Positions 18,343 through 26,923 of a stretch of DNA of 64,000 nucleotides are shown here, in pieces (within the stretch, counting starts at the first letter, position 1; every line of letters starts with the position of its first letter). This DNA is from Lysinibacillus odysseyi. Its GTDB lineage: Bacteria; Bacillota; Bacilli; Bacillales_A; Planococcaceae. Location of the stretch: the NCBI GenBank assembly GCA_014595895.1, contig JABUKB010000001.1, forward strand, positions 1,178,001-1,242,000, in the 5' to 3' direction. A model generated the notes under the pieces. That model was given only the letters and a program-made list of their open reading frames with translations. It did not search any database and had not been told where the DNA came from. A program made the translations under genes and the position numbers.

Positions 18343-18603
18343 ATGCTTGTAAAAAAAGAACATATTAGCTTTCCTTTGATTTATTGGATATTATTTATTC
18401 CTATCTTTTTGTTACTAAGTTATAGAAACCTATTTATAAATGCACAAATCCAAAATTATTATTTTAATGAATTGGAGGATTTTGGTCGTTATGTATTTTT
18501 CCTTGCAATTAGTTTTGCCGAAGCCTTTATTTATATTGTAATTATTCGCATTGTCATTGGACTGATTCAATCATTATTAAAAAAGTCTAACGTTCATTCA
18601 TAA
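18343..18603 (+). CDS. Small two-TM hypothetical protein
   Basis: 86 residues from the ATG at 18343, chosen because AAAGGTGG lies eight bases upstream. Two hydrophobic segments (about residues 9-28 and 50-75) flank an acidic, Tyr-rich loop. No family recognised. Likely co-transcribed with the HXXEE gene. Confidence 0.6.
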   Translation: MLVKKEHISFPLIYWILFIPIFLLLSYRNLFINAQIQNYYFNELEDFGRYVFFLAISFAEAFIYIVIIRIVIGLIQSLLKKSNVHS

Positions 18604-18678
18604 AACATTGTCTTACCAACATTTTGTGCCTTTTTTAACCTTTGCTGTTCACTCACAGGGAGAAACTATCCATTGTTA

Positions 18679-19863
18679 CTATGGTTTCAACAAAAGGATT
18701 TTCTGTTTAACATTTTCTATTAATACATCTATTTCTGCATATCCATAATACCGTACATACATAACCACTTTCCCTTTTGAGGCAAATAATTGTTTCTTCT
18801 CAGCCTCTTCTTGAATAATCAATCGGTCAAAATCCGGATGCTTCTTTTCAACAAACGGCGCCGTTTCATCTCCATATGAATGCCATTTAATTAAGTCCGA
18901 AACTAATGGCTCTGCAAGCGCTTTAAATCGTAAATAATATACTTCTGAAGATATGCTTGGTGAATAGGTATCACTCTCATCTAGCCATTTCATCTCTGCT
19001 ATTAAACCATTTTCATCTGATTCATATTGCACAGGTGCAAATATGCTCCAATTATAAGAATATCGATTCGCCCAGTCTTTTCCATCTTCCATATAATCCT
19101 CATTGCGTACGAGCATCGGATTTTGTTCTATATCGGCTAAGCGGACAAGCGGCAAGTTTGAATCATCCTCTGGTAAAGTCGACGTTTCACTCTTTATTAG
19201 CTGTAAAAATGGTAATGTGGCACTGAATAAAAATATAATTGAAACTGCTGTATTTTTTTGCAGCTTCTTTTTCCATGGTGCGTGATGATGAATAGATTGT
19301 CCTGCTTTTAAACTTTTCCTTAAAGCTTGAATTCCCAGCATTGCTCTTGTTAAGTAATATACATGATAAAGGACGATTAGGCTTATAATCGTTTGCTGAA
19401 TCACATATCCTTCCACTAATCGCAAAATAGGTATGCCGTCTAAAAACCACATGGCTGCTAACATACCAACAATTAAAGCAAATACTAAAGAGGTGACAAT
19501 TAAACTTAGTAGTAGCTTATTGCTGAGGTGGTGTAACGTATAGGATTGTTCGGTAGGGTTCGTATGTAGCTTAGGCGCATTGCTTTCTTGGGGCGATGCA
19601 AATACGTGAAAATATTGATAGCTCGTAACATATTTCCATCCACTTTCCTTATACATATCAATTTGCTCATCGGAAATCCGTTTATTTTTTGTAACTTCTA
19701 TCTGATATTCCATTCTTTTTGAATCGCCTTTTTTAAAATGCGCAAAATAAGTACCCATCTTACAAAGGTGGAGCCCTTTTAAAGACATGGCTGAAAACCA
19801 GCTTTCGTGTTCTCCTATGCGCCAATAGTCAGCAGGTCGAACTTTGTATACAATTTTAGTCAT
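18679..19863 (-). CDS. DUF2812-domain membrane protein
   Basis: 394 residues. The N-terminal DUF2812 domain (about residues 1-90) begins KVRPADYWRIGEHESWFSAM and contains KGDSKRMEYQIE. Three or four membrane segments follow (about 115-240), then a C-terminal soluble domain. AGAGGAGG precedes the ATG. DUF2812 genes usually follow a PadR-type repressor, and the relic of one lies immediately upstream here, so this copy may have lost its control. Confidence 0.75.
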   Translation of the reverse strand: MTKIVYKVRPADYWRIGEHESWFSAMSLKGLHLCKMGTYFAHFKKGDSKRMEYQIEVTKNKRISDEQIDMYKESGWKYVTSYQYFHVFASPQESNAPKLHTNPTEQSYTLHHLSNKLLLSLIVTSLVFALIVGMLAAMWFLDGIPILRLVEGYVIQQTIISLIVLYHVYYLTRAMLGIQALRKSLKAGQSIHHHAPWKKKLQKNTAVSIIFLFSATLPFLQLIKSETSTLPEDDSNLPLVRLADIEQNPMLVRNEDYMEDGKDWANRYSYNWSIFAPVQYESDENGLIAEMKWLDESDTYSPSISSEVYYLRFKALAEPLVSDLIKWHSYGDETAPFVEKKHPDFDRLIIQEEAEKKQLFASKGKVVMYVRYYGYAEIDVLIENVKQKILLLKP

Positions 19864-19895
19864 GCCTCTTTACCTCCTCTAATATGCTACTATCA

Positions 19896-20135
19896 TTAAT
19901 TAAAGATTTTAAACGCCGATACTCCAATTGTTAATGTCAGTTTGCCTTCTCTTGTAATCTGATACGCTTTTCTTCGTCATCATCTTTTGCCAAAACAATT
20001 AAACTATCCTTCTGCATGCGTGAAAGTACTCTACACAAAGTCCCTGTATCCATTTTCGCTTAAAGGACATCTTCATTATTATGTCTTGCGATATATCCTA
20101 TGACATAACAATAGATTATAAGTAAATATTTGTAA
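19896..20135 (-). pseudogene. Degraded PadR-family regulator
   Basis: Protein-like sequence in two frames: VIGYIARHNNEDVL, an in-frame stop, AKMDTGTLCRVLSRMQKDSL with IVLAKDDDEEK, then after a frameshift at GAAGAAAAGC the piece YQITREGKLTLTIG. The order wing, RMxxDxLI and YQITREGK is PadR-like. The stop codon, frameshift and missing N-terminus mark it as dead. It ends 32 bases before the DUF2812 gene. Confidence 0.55.
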
Positions 20136-20247
20136 ACTTTAAAAATAGTAAGGGTTTAATTCAACTAAAACAGTAGATTAGTAGTAGAGGATTATTCTAC
20201 TGCTAAACCGAACTATATAACTAATACTGAATTAATGGGAGGTTACT

Positions 20248-20748
20248 ATGTGGAGGAAAAGCAAATATATGATAGTAGCTGCTGTAACGGTAGCGATTTT
20301 ATCAGCCTGTACATCCGATAAATCCATTGAAGAAGAGAATTCTGCATCAGAAACAAGTACTGACTTTACCATTCCTGTGATGTTTGGGGATGAAACAAAG
20401 GGTGAGTATATTTTGCTCGGAAAAGAAGGGAAATTAGCTTTCCAAATCGGTTCTAGAGCAGAAAATGAAACGGTAGAATTATTGCCGATTGTAGCGAATC
20501 AACCTAACAAATATATGTGGTATTTGTGGGGAGACAATGTAAGTGGTAAATCATTTAAAGTGGTTGGGACACATGGAGATACAAAGCAAGAAAAAGTTCT
20601 TGTAGATAATCTTGTTTTAGGTTCAGAGTTAAATGGCAGCGATGCCCATACCCCAAGTTCAATGGAATTTCCTGCTGCGGGTATGTGGAACTTAGAGGCT
20701 TATGTCGATGGAGAACTGTTTGAAAATATTGCAGTGGAAGTGCAATAA
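20248..20748 (+). CDS. DUF4871-type lipoprotein
   Basis: 166 residues. Signal peptide with lipobox LSAC (Cys21) and an acidic linker precede a beta-rich domain with KYMWYLWG and HTPSSMEFPAAGMWNLEAY, characteristic of DUF4871 proteins of Bacilli. GGGAGG lies before the ATG. Likely lipid-anchored on the outer face of the membrane. Function unknown. The gene is single. Confidence 0.75.
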   Translation: MWRKSKYMIVAAVTVAILSACTSDKSIEEENSASETSTDFTIPVMFGDETKGEYILLGKEGKLAFQIGSRAENETVELLPIVANQPNKYMWYLWGDNVSGKSFKVVGTHGDTKQEKVLVDNLVLGSELNGSDAHTPSSMEFPAAGMWNLEAYVDGELFENIAVEVQ

Positions 20749-20879
20749 AGTATGATTTGGAGATGTTGGAGCAAAAGATGCACAATATTGCAGGAGTTTT
20801 ATCATGTAATATTGTGCTCTTTGCTTTGCACTTAATGAATGCCCCTCTTGGTTATATAGACGAAACCGGTATAAGAATA

Positions 20880-21668
20880 CTAAAATAGCATGTCAGAAAC
20901 AACCTGAACGATCAGCAATAAAAAGATAACTGGAAGCAAAGCTTGCACCCATTTTCCTTTTAAATAAGGAACGATTTTTAGTCCAATATGTGAGCCAACG
21001 ATGGAACCAACCGTTACCGGTATGGCAATGCCCCAGTTAACAATTCCATAGAAGAAATAAAAGAAAAATGCGCTTATGCAGCTTGCGAACATGACAAAAC
21101 GTGTCATTTCAGCCGCTTTTACGTAGCTGAATTGTTTTTTCAAAAAGTATGTAATATTTAAAAGCCCTGACCCCGGCCCAAATCCCCCATCATATATTCC
21201 AATAAAAAATGAAGTATACAAAGTTTTTCGTTGTCCCATGCTTTGGGGTTCTTCGTGTTGCTCACTAACTAATACCGTTTTATTACTTTTTATTACAACG
21301 AAGAACATGGCAATTAACACAATACAAGCAACCGTATTCATCGTCTGCTCGGACAATCTTGTGGCGAAAAAGGCACCGCTGATCCCGCCAAGTCCAGCGA
21401 CAAACATGAGTGGCAGCATTTGCTTAAGTTGTATTTCCTTTTTGAAAATAAGCACCAAAACTGTGGATAATGAAGATACGCCTGTCGCAAATTTACTAAC
21501 TGCAACCGTGGCATGAATCGGTATACCAACCAATAGCAAGGCAGGTAGTAATACGAACCCTGCCGCTCCAAACATGACACCAATAATAGAAGCAAATATT
21601 CCAATTGTAAATAATAAAAGACCGTTGATTGATAGCCATTCCAATAGCAAGTTTTCCAAATAAATCAC
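20880..21668 (-). CDS. TauE/SafE-family (TSUP) anion exporter
   Basis: 262 residues with about eight membrane segments. It has the family motifs GVMFGAAGFVLLPALLLVG in the first half and GIYDGGFGPGSGLL in the second. These proteins move sulfite or other sulfur-containing anions across the membrane. The start is GTG at 21668 or, with better AGGGGTGA spacing, TTG at 21659. It is divergent from a LysR regulator with a shared palindrome, the usual arrangement for regulated sulfur-anion transporters. Confidence 0.82.
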   Translation of the reverse strand: MIYLENLLLEWLSINGLLLFTIGIFASIIGVMFGAAGFVLLPALLLVGIPIHATVAVSKFATGVSSLSTVLVLIFKKEIQLKQMLPLMFVAGLGGISGAFFATRLSEQTMNTVACIVLIAMFFVVIKSNKTVLVSEQHEEPQSMGQRKTLYTSFFIGIYDGGFGPGSGLLNITYFLKKQFSYVKAAEMTRFVMFASCISAFFFYFFYGIVNWGIAIPVTVGSIVGSHIGLKIVPYLKGKWVQALLPVIFLLLIVQVVSDMLF

Positions 21669-21724
21669 CCCTGCATTTAAAATACTGCTATACTATTCAT
21701 AAAACAAATATATAATTTTTGTTT

Positions 21725-21747
21725 ATTCATAAGATTAAGTTATGAAT
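21725..21747. promoter_or_regulatory. LysR-type palindrome between TSUP and LysR genes
   Basis: Perfect arms ATTCATAA / TTATGAAT around 7 bases. Another ATTCATAA half-site lies about 30 bp upstream. LysR regulators bind such dyads to repress themselves and activate the divergent gene. Confidence 0.65.
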
Positions 21748-21758
21748 TGGGTGAAGAG

Positions 21759-22646
21759 ATGAATTTACACACATTACGTATTTTTACGAAAGTCGCAAAG
21801 TTAGGGAGTATCACCGAAGCAGCAAACTTACTGCATATTAGTCAGCCTGCTGTCACAGCGCAGGTTCGTAAGCTAGAACAAGAGATTGGAGTTAAACTCA
21901 TTACTGGTAAAGGAAGAGGTATTCAGCTGACATCTGAAGGAGAGTTTCTTTATGAGCAAGGGTTGCGTTTGTTTCATCTGGAAGAGCAGATTGATGAAAA
22001 ATGGAAAACATTTTTAGAAAAGAAAGAGAAAGTGCAAATTGCTTCCTCCTATATTTCAACGAATTATATTTTACCGCCCATTATTGCTGGGTATAAACTA
22101 GAAAATCCAGATATCGATGTATATGTATCATTAGGAAACGTGCAGTCTGTTGAACGTCGCGTCCTGAATTATGAAGCTGATTTTGGCTTTGTTGTGCAAA
22201 GCAACATCGGTCATGAAGATTTGCATTTTGAGAAAATACTCACAATCCCATTTTGGTTTGTTGTACATCCTACTCACCCTTTGGCGAATAAAGAGGTGTC
22301 GATTTTCGATTTAAGCGAACATGGTTTCATTTACAGGGAACGCGGTAGTTCAACGCTAGATTTATTAGAGGCCATTTTTTATACCCATAATTGCCCGTTG
22401 CCAAAATTCGGATTGCAAATGCAAGGGTTACTAGAATCGCTCAAGGTTGTGGAGGCGGGATACGGAATGACCCTCGCCCCCTCCTATAGTGTGGAGGAAG
22501 CACTGGCACAGGGCAGGCTTGCTCAAGTCTTTGTGGAGCAGGCAGAAATCAATCAAAGTTTATTTATCTGTACAAGAAAAACGGATGGGAGCGAGCATCC
22601 CTTCATTCACTATTTGCGAATGAATTTAACCGATTCAGAGGCTTAA
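21759..22646 (+). CDS. LysR-family transcriptional regulator
   Basis: About 295 residues from the ATG at 21759 (MNLHTLRIF). The N-terminal HTH reads GSITEAANLLHISQPAVTAQ with VRKLEQEIGVKL, and the effector domain (about 90-295) has the periplasmic-binding fold. It resembles the CysL group that responds to sulfur or nitrogen metabolites. The divergent TSUP exporter is the likely target. An in-frame ATG at 21747 is the alternative start. Confidence 0.85.
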   Translation: MNLHTLRIFTKVAKLGSITEAANLLHISQPAVTAQVRKLEQEIGVKLITGKGRGIQLTSEGEFLYEQGLRLFHLEEQIDEKWKTFLEKKEKVQIASSYISTNYILPPIIAGYKLENPDIDVYVSLGNVQSVERRVLNYEADFGFVVQSNIGHEDLHFEKILTIPFWFVVHPTHPLANKEVSIFDLSEHGFIYRERGSSTLDLLEAIFYTHNCPLPKFGLQMQGLLESLKVVEAGYGMTLAPSYSVEEALAQGRLAQVFVEQAEINQSLFICTRKTDGSEHPFIHYLRMNLTDSEA

Positions 22647-22840
22647 TTATTGCTGTTATTCGACCATGCTAGACCTGAGAGGTGCTACGCTTTAGTGTAA
22701 CTTTAGGATAAAGTTGTTTAGTTTTGAAGCCGAAAAAGCGCATTACACCGTCTGCATTTGTAGATGGTGTAAAAATAAAGCTGTTTAATCATCCTATCTT
22801 TGCGCCACCATCCGACACGATTGTCTAATAAGCAGATGAT

Positions 22841-23665
22841 CTATTTTCTTGTCATAGGGTACAAAGGATACTCCCATTGATGTGTACATTCTTCCAGCAT
22901 ATAATATCTTAGTTCTTCATTTGGCACGACACGGGAGCATTGCTGTCTGGGGATTGCCCCCTCTTCCTCATCACTGGATACATCAATCCAACTTTGACCG
23001 GATGCCTCGTCATATCGTATTTCTAAGCGATTCCCATTTACCGTGATTGTTTGACCGCTGTCTTTATTCCTCGCCTTGTCCATGAAAGCTTCTATTTCTG
23101 CTGCAATTACTAATGATTCAGAAGGATTCAAGTATACCTCTTTCATTCCTTGCCAAGTCGAAAAACGAACGATATTATCAGCAATCCATTGTTCGTTGCC
23201 TACACCTAAAACACCTTCTGCCCCCAATCCAACCGGATGTTCCGTACCGCTTATTATTATTCTAATAGATTGATCATTGAGGCGCTTACCGATAAACCCG
23301 AACGTTGTCTTGTAGAAATTATAAAAATATGTCGTTTCGCCTAACGAAAAATGCCGGTATTCAATGACAAGCGAGCGCTGACCATAAGGGGAATCAATCT
23401 TTGCATAGCTATTATCCGTTAACAAAACTATAAAACCCTGCAACAGTAAGATAGGAATACCGAGCATTAGGCCGATGATGGTCCATACTTTATAACTCTT
23501 TGAAGAACGAAAGCCGATTACAGATAAAACAATAATATTAACCCCAAAAGGAATCATATAACCTGTTGGTTTCAAGAAAAGAATGAAATAGTCTGTCAGA
23601 TGCATGATCATAAGTATCAAGTCCATTACACCTAACAGAACGAGTGCCCATTTTGTTTTTGTCAT
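22841..23665 (-). CDS. Hypothetical membrane protein with extracytoplasmic domain
   Basis: 274 residues with three membrane segments in the first 90 residues and then a soluble beta-rich domain of about 180 residues, probably outside the cell. The C-terminal region has Cys in QQCSRV and EECTHQ that might pair. No family recognised. Its upstream region holds three direct 20-bp repeats, suggesting specific regulation. A hairpin TTACACCGTCT / AGATGGTGTAA at 22743-22772 lies downstream. Confidence 0.6.
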   Translation of the reverse strand: MTKTKWALVLLGVMDLILMIMHLTDYFILFLKPTGYMIPFGVNIIVLSVIGFRSSKSYKVWTIIGLMLGIPILLLQGFIVLLTDNSYAKIDSPYGQRSLVIEYRHFSLGETTYFYNFYKTTFGFIGKRLNDQSIRIIISGTEHPVGLGAEGVLGVGNEQWIADNIVRFSTWQGMKEVYLNPSESLVIAAEIEAFMDKARNKDSGQTITVNGNRLEIRYDEASGQSWIDVSSDEEEGAIPRQQCSRVVPNEELRYYMLEECTHQWEYPLYPMTRK

Positions 23666-23770
23666 TAAAGATTCCCCATTTTCTTTACTTTCATTATTTT
23701 AATGTTTTACGATTAATACATTCCTTCTCCCACAAATTGGCCCGTTTATTGAATAGAATCACTTACATTT

Positions 23771-23830
23771 TTAAATAACTTTATTATCTTTTAAACGACT
23801 TTGTTGAAAATTAAACAACTTTATTATTTA
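23771..23830. repeat. Three tandem 20-bp direct repeats in promoter region
   Basis: Units start at 23771, 23791 and 23811: TTAAATAACTTTATTATCTT, TTAAACGACTTTGTTGAAAA and TTAAACAACTTTATTATTTA. The period is exactly 20 bp, two helical turns, as expected for side-by-side activator binding. They lie 106-165 bp upstream of the gene starting at 23665. Confidence 0.65.
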
Positions 23831-23989
23831 GATACATTTAGAAACAGAAAAAAGAGAAAACACTGCTCCATTACATGCAAAATAGAAGAGTGTTTTTTAT
23901 TAGAAAGATATAAGGAGGGTTCCAGATTTATGACATTAAGTAAATAAAGTTAACAAACGCCACTTTGGTCACTATTTGATATAACAAAA

Positions 23990-24012
23990 GAAACATCCTC
24001 AGTGGACGTTCC
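23990..24012 (-). terminator. Terminator after the 161-codon gene
   Basis: Minus-strand stem GGAACGTCC / GGATGTTTC with ACTGA loop and a T-rich tail, 30 bases after the stop at 24042. Confidence 0.6.
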
Positions 24013-24041
24013 TTTTTATAGTTAAAATCGTTATTCTATTT

Positions 24042-24518
24042 TCACTCCAATAATTGTAAAACGCTGATGATTTTAGTTTTATTCGCATTGCCGATTAAAT
24101 TTCCATATTGTCTATCCTTTGCAGCTCGTGCTTCGAATTCAGCAATCCAATCTCTACGTCCAAAGGCATCTTCATTTGTTTCATACATTGTAAAATTAGA
24201 TGATATTTGCCTATTAACGGCTTGTTTAATATATTGTGTAGCACGACCGTAATCGAATGTTAAAATGGAAACATCGAAAAATGTAATTGCACCAGCTTCG
24301 TATAATTCGTTTGCAATTTCTTTTACTTCTTCAAATGTCGCACTGCGAATATTGTATTTATTTTTCAGGTCGCTAAAAAAGGCTTCATCCACTTCGTTTG
24401 TTTCAATTTTTTCGACAGATGGAGTTAAGAGCTTTGAAAAATCCTCATTAGCTGATTGAATAGTCTTTTTACTGAATGCTTGTGTATTTTGTTGAACACT
24501 GCCAATTTGTTGAATCAT
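24042..24518 (-). CDS. Hypothetical soluble protein
   Basis: 158 residues from the ATG at 24518, which follows AGGGTGAGG. A GTG nine bases earlier is less likely. The sequence is helical and acidic, with GQ/N-rich N-terminus (MIQQIGSVQQNTQAF) that resembles small flagellar-type or surface-associated proteins, but no family is recognised. No cysteine, no signal peptide. Confidence 0.6.
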   Translation of the reverse strand: MIQQIGSVQQNTQAFSKKTIQSANEDFSKLLTPSVEKIETNEVDEAFFSDLKNKYNIRSATFEEVKEIANELYEAGAITFFDVSILTFDYGRATQYIKQAVNRQISSNFTMYETNEDAFGRRDWIAEFEARAAKDRQYGNLIGNANKTKIISVLQLLE

Positions 24519-24845
24519 ATACCTCACCCTTCCATTGCTTATATCAATAACATCGGGTTAATTAGGAATTATTTTACATATAATCTATGCAATTATATTC
24601 AAAATAACATTCCCAAAAGAAAGTTTGATAGTACACCCAAAGTCACAAACACTGTTACATTAACGTTTAGCGTTTTTTGTGCCGCATTGTTTATACACGA
24701 TTTTATGCACGTTATCACAAATCCAGTTATAGCAGCGATTGAAGTATATTTAGAATAGGCTGCTGTTCCTGAATCATTGCATGAAATCTTACATACTCTT
24801 GCCGTTGGAAATCCGTATTTTTGACTGGACCCCAAATCGAAATGA
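24519..24845. other. Intergenic region, possible decayed small hydrophobic ORF
   Basis: A minus-strand frame ending at 24599 encodes a hydrophobic tail (FVTLGVLSNFLLGMLF) but has only a TTG start at 24835 and no ribosome binding site. I do not call it a gene. Confidence 0.3.
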
Positions 24846-24885
24846 AAAAGACTGTAGGCAAATTTATTTGAATTTGCCTACAGTC
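24846..24885 (-). terminator. Strong terminator of the HNH nuclease gene
   Basis: Perfect 15-bp stem GACTGTAGGCAAATT / AATTTGCCTACAGTC with T5 tail on the minus strand. Confidence 0.85.
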
Positions 24886-24927
24886 TGACGTTTCATACTT
24901 TCTAAAGGTGTTGCCTAAAAACCTGTA

Positions 24928-25833
24928 TTACCGATATTCCGAACCGCCGCCCCAAATGAGTCGCCCGCCTGTATGAGCAGTTGCCTCGTGTTGTTCCGTA
25001 TTGACAAGCTGCATCACACCTGGTGTTTCATGATGATGCCATGTATAGCCATCAGGCGTTTGATACATCTGAAGTTTTTGTAAATCGACTGTGGACAATT
25101 GCAGTTCTTGGATTAAGTTCGGATTAGCCGCGACTGCATCGGCTAATTGGCCATTAGCAAAGCTAATATGGGAATGATCGCTCTGTAAGTAGAGTACTTC
25201 GGGTAGCTGTGTTTCAAAAGCGGCATCAAACACCGGGAATACATCTTCAATCACAAGACCATTATGCTCAATCGTATTCATGGCAAATGGTACACCGGTT
25301 ACAGGATGAAGCTGACCGTCGAGCTCTGCATTCAGCGCCTGAATATCGCTTGCTGCTGCGGCATCTGGACCGCTGACAATATCCAGTACCGATACAGCAG
25401 TTGCCGCTACAATCCCCAATTTGGCTAAATTTAAAGCGCCGTGCTTTGCGCGGTCATAATCTTTTGTCAACAAGCCTGCGCCTGTATTATATGCATTGGT
25501 TGTGCCCATCTTAATCGTTTGCCCGATTCCCTTCACGACACGTGTCCCGGCATCTTTTAATTCACCGACTCCTTCCCCCCGTTCAGCCGTATTCTTTTGT
25601 ACTTGCCCTTTTACTGTTTTCAATAAGCCTTCTGCTAGTTGTCCTGTCGTTTGTACACTTGCGTTTGACGCTTTGCCAATCATGTTTGTTGTGTCTTTCA
25701 CAAAACCGGCCGTTTGATGATACCCTTTTTTCTCAATACCTTTCCCCGCTAGTTTCCCTGCACCGGAAATGGCACCATCTAGCGCTTGACCAATATGTTT
25801 TGATATTTTTTTCAGCAAGACATTTTCACTCAT
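24928..25833 (-). CDS. Toxin-like protein with C-terminal HNH (WHH) nuclease domain
   Basis: 301 residues. The first 130 residues are Gly/Ala/Lys-rich amphipathic repeats (SGAGKLAGKGIEKKG and similar) with one hydrophobic stretch near residue 130-150. The last 45 residues carry GYTWHHHETPGVMQLV, EQHEATAHTGG and IWGGGSEYR, the pattern of HNH/ENDO VII nucleases of colicin or polymorphic-toxin type. The preceding segment FPVFDAAFETQLP is also typical of that domain. No signal peptide and no recognisable immunity gene is adjacent. A terminator follows directly. It lies 22 bases after the VTT-domain gene, so they may be co-transcribed. Confidence 0.7.
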   Translation of the reverse strand: MSENVLLKKISKHIGQALDGAISGAGKLAGKGIEKKGYHQTAGFVKDTTNMIGKASNASVQTTGQLAEGLLKTVKGQVQKNTAERGEGVGELKDAGTRVVKGIGQTIKMGTTNAYNTGAGLLTKDYDRAKHGALNLAKLGIVAATAVSVLDIVSGPDAAAASDIQALNAELDGQLHPVTGVPFAMNTIEHNGLVIEDVFPVFDAAFETQLPEVLYLQSDHSHISFANGQLADAVAANPNLIQELQLSTVDLQKLQMYQTPDGYTWHHHETPGVMQLVNTEQHEATAHTGGRLIWGGGSEYR

Positions 25834-25855
25834 TTCTATATTGATTTCCTTAATT

Positions 25856-26404
25856 TTACACTATTTTCCGCTTGCGTAGCACGATAAATAACACAAAGCA
25901 AGAAACCATCACAAGTAGGATCTGAAGGCCAAAGCCAGTTTGCATGATTCCGTGAACCAGCAATGCCTCCATTAATAAGGCAGGTAACTTCCCAAGGGTA
26001 CTCGCTAGGGCAAATACCCACCACTGGATTTGGCTCATTGCACTTGCTAATGTAACGAGTCCAGACGGCATAAAGGGGAAAATGCGCAGTGCAATGATTA
26101 GCCAAAAGGCTTGTCTGCCCTTTGTTTTGGCAAGCCACTGCAAAGAACGGTGTTCAAACATCTTTTTATGATGTATCGCTTGGACGCCTTTTCGATACAG
26201 GAGAAAGCTGAGCACTGCACCGATTGATTCTCCGATAATGGATAACAGAAAACCCGGCCAGAAGCCAAACACAATAATATTCGCAGCTGTAATTGCTGCG
26301 CTTGGCAGGACCCCAGCGATACTCACGCCAATATTTGCCGCAATACTTATGAAAACTGCCCACCATATTGGCTGATCTCCTAATAAATTCTCCAAATGCA
26401 TCAT
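25856..26404 (-). CDS. TVP38/TMEM64 (VTT-domain) membrane protein
   Basis: About 182 residues from the ATG at 26404. The longer frame to 26485 begins with a TTG lacking any ribosome binding site. Five or six membrane segments include the VTT signature FGFWPGFLLSIIGESIGAVLSF and RIFPFMPSGLVTLASAMS. DedA/VTT proteins are lipid-related membrane transporters or scramblases. Co-transcription with the downstream nuclease is possible, but a functional link is not evident. Confidence 0.75.
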   Translation of the reverse strand: MMHLENLLGDQPIWWAVFISIAANIGVSIAGVLPSAAITAANIIVFGFWPGFLLSIIGESIGAVLSFLLYRKGVQAIHHKKMFEHRSLQWLAKTKGRQAFWLIIALRIFPFMPSGLVTLASAMSQIQWWVFALASTLGKLPALLMEALLVHGIMQTGFGLQILLVMVSCFVLFIVLRKRKIV

Positions 26405-26503
26405 AATTTCTATCCCATCTCTCAATAAATTTACAAAAAATGAAACCTTCCCCTGCCTAGTGCGTATAATCATTATAACGTTCAACCGGAACGAAAAGGA
26501 GAA

Positions 26504-26657
26504 ATGAATTTTTTTGAAAAAGTGAACAAAAGTATTATTTTTTATGGTCTATGCCATTACCATTGCGGATGCGTACTATACGACATTATTCGAAGAGCCG
26601 AAAACGCCCCCGCAACATAAAAGTGCGCAAATTATTTCTGTAGCAACTGTGCGGTAG
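26504..26657 (+). pseudogene. Small protein interrupted in a T6 tract
   Basis: ATG at 26504 after AAAGGAG gives MNFFEKVNKSIIF, then the frame is lost at TTTTTT (26538-26543). Another frame continues VYAITIADAYYTTLFEEPKT to a stop at 26655. Adjusting the T-run by one base would give a single-pass protein of about 50 residues. It could be a pseudogene, a phase-variable switch or a sequencing slip. Confidence 0.4.
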
Positions 26658-26791
26658 CAAAAAGAACTTTGTTTTCAAACGGGCAACATGGACAAAGGCG
26701 GTAGCTGTGTTTGTAGTTACGTTTACGAAAACACACACAACTTTACACAAAAAGCCTATCCAAACAGCGGTTTTTCCGTATTTGCTCTCAA

Positions 26792-26834
26792 ACAGCCATC
26801 TTCCATTTACGGAGGATGGCTTGTTTGTTTTGAA
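26792..26834 (+). terminator. Plus-strand terminator
   Basis: Stem AGCCATCTTCC / GGAGGATGGCT, T-rich tail TTGTTTGTTTTG. It lies between the small broken ORF and the stress-protein gene. Confidence 0.7.
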
Positions 26835-26923
26835 GGTAGAAATCTTCACCAGGCTAGTACTATCACTACCATTCTTATCATAAATACAATACAATAAAGA
26901 AAAGTCAGAAAGGTGTGAAAAAG

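Noticed and set aside
23771-23830. CRISPR-like array
   Set aside because: The three repeats are directly abutting with no spacers and no cas genes.
24599-24835. 78-codon hydrophobic ORF as immunity protein for the WHH nuclease
   Set aside because: Only a TTG start without ribosome binding site, and it lies beyond the nuclease terminator.
26586-26894. 102-codon minus-strand ORF
   Set aside because: Antisense to the small broken ORF and to a plus-strand terminator, with no start signal.
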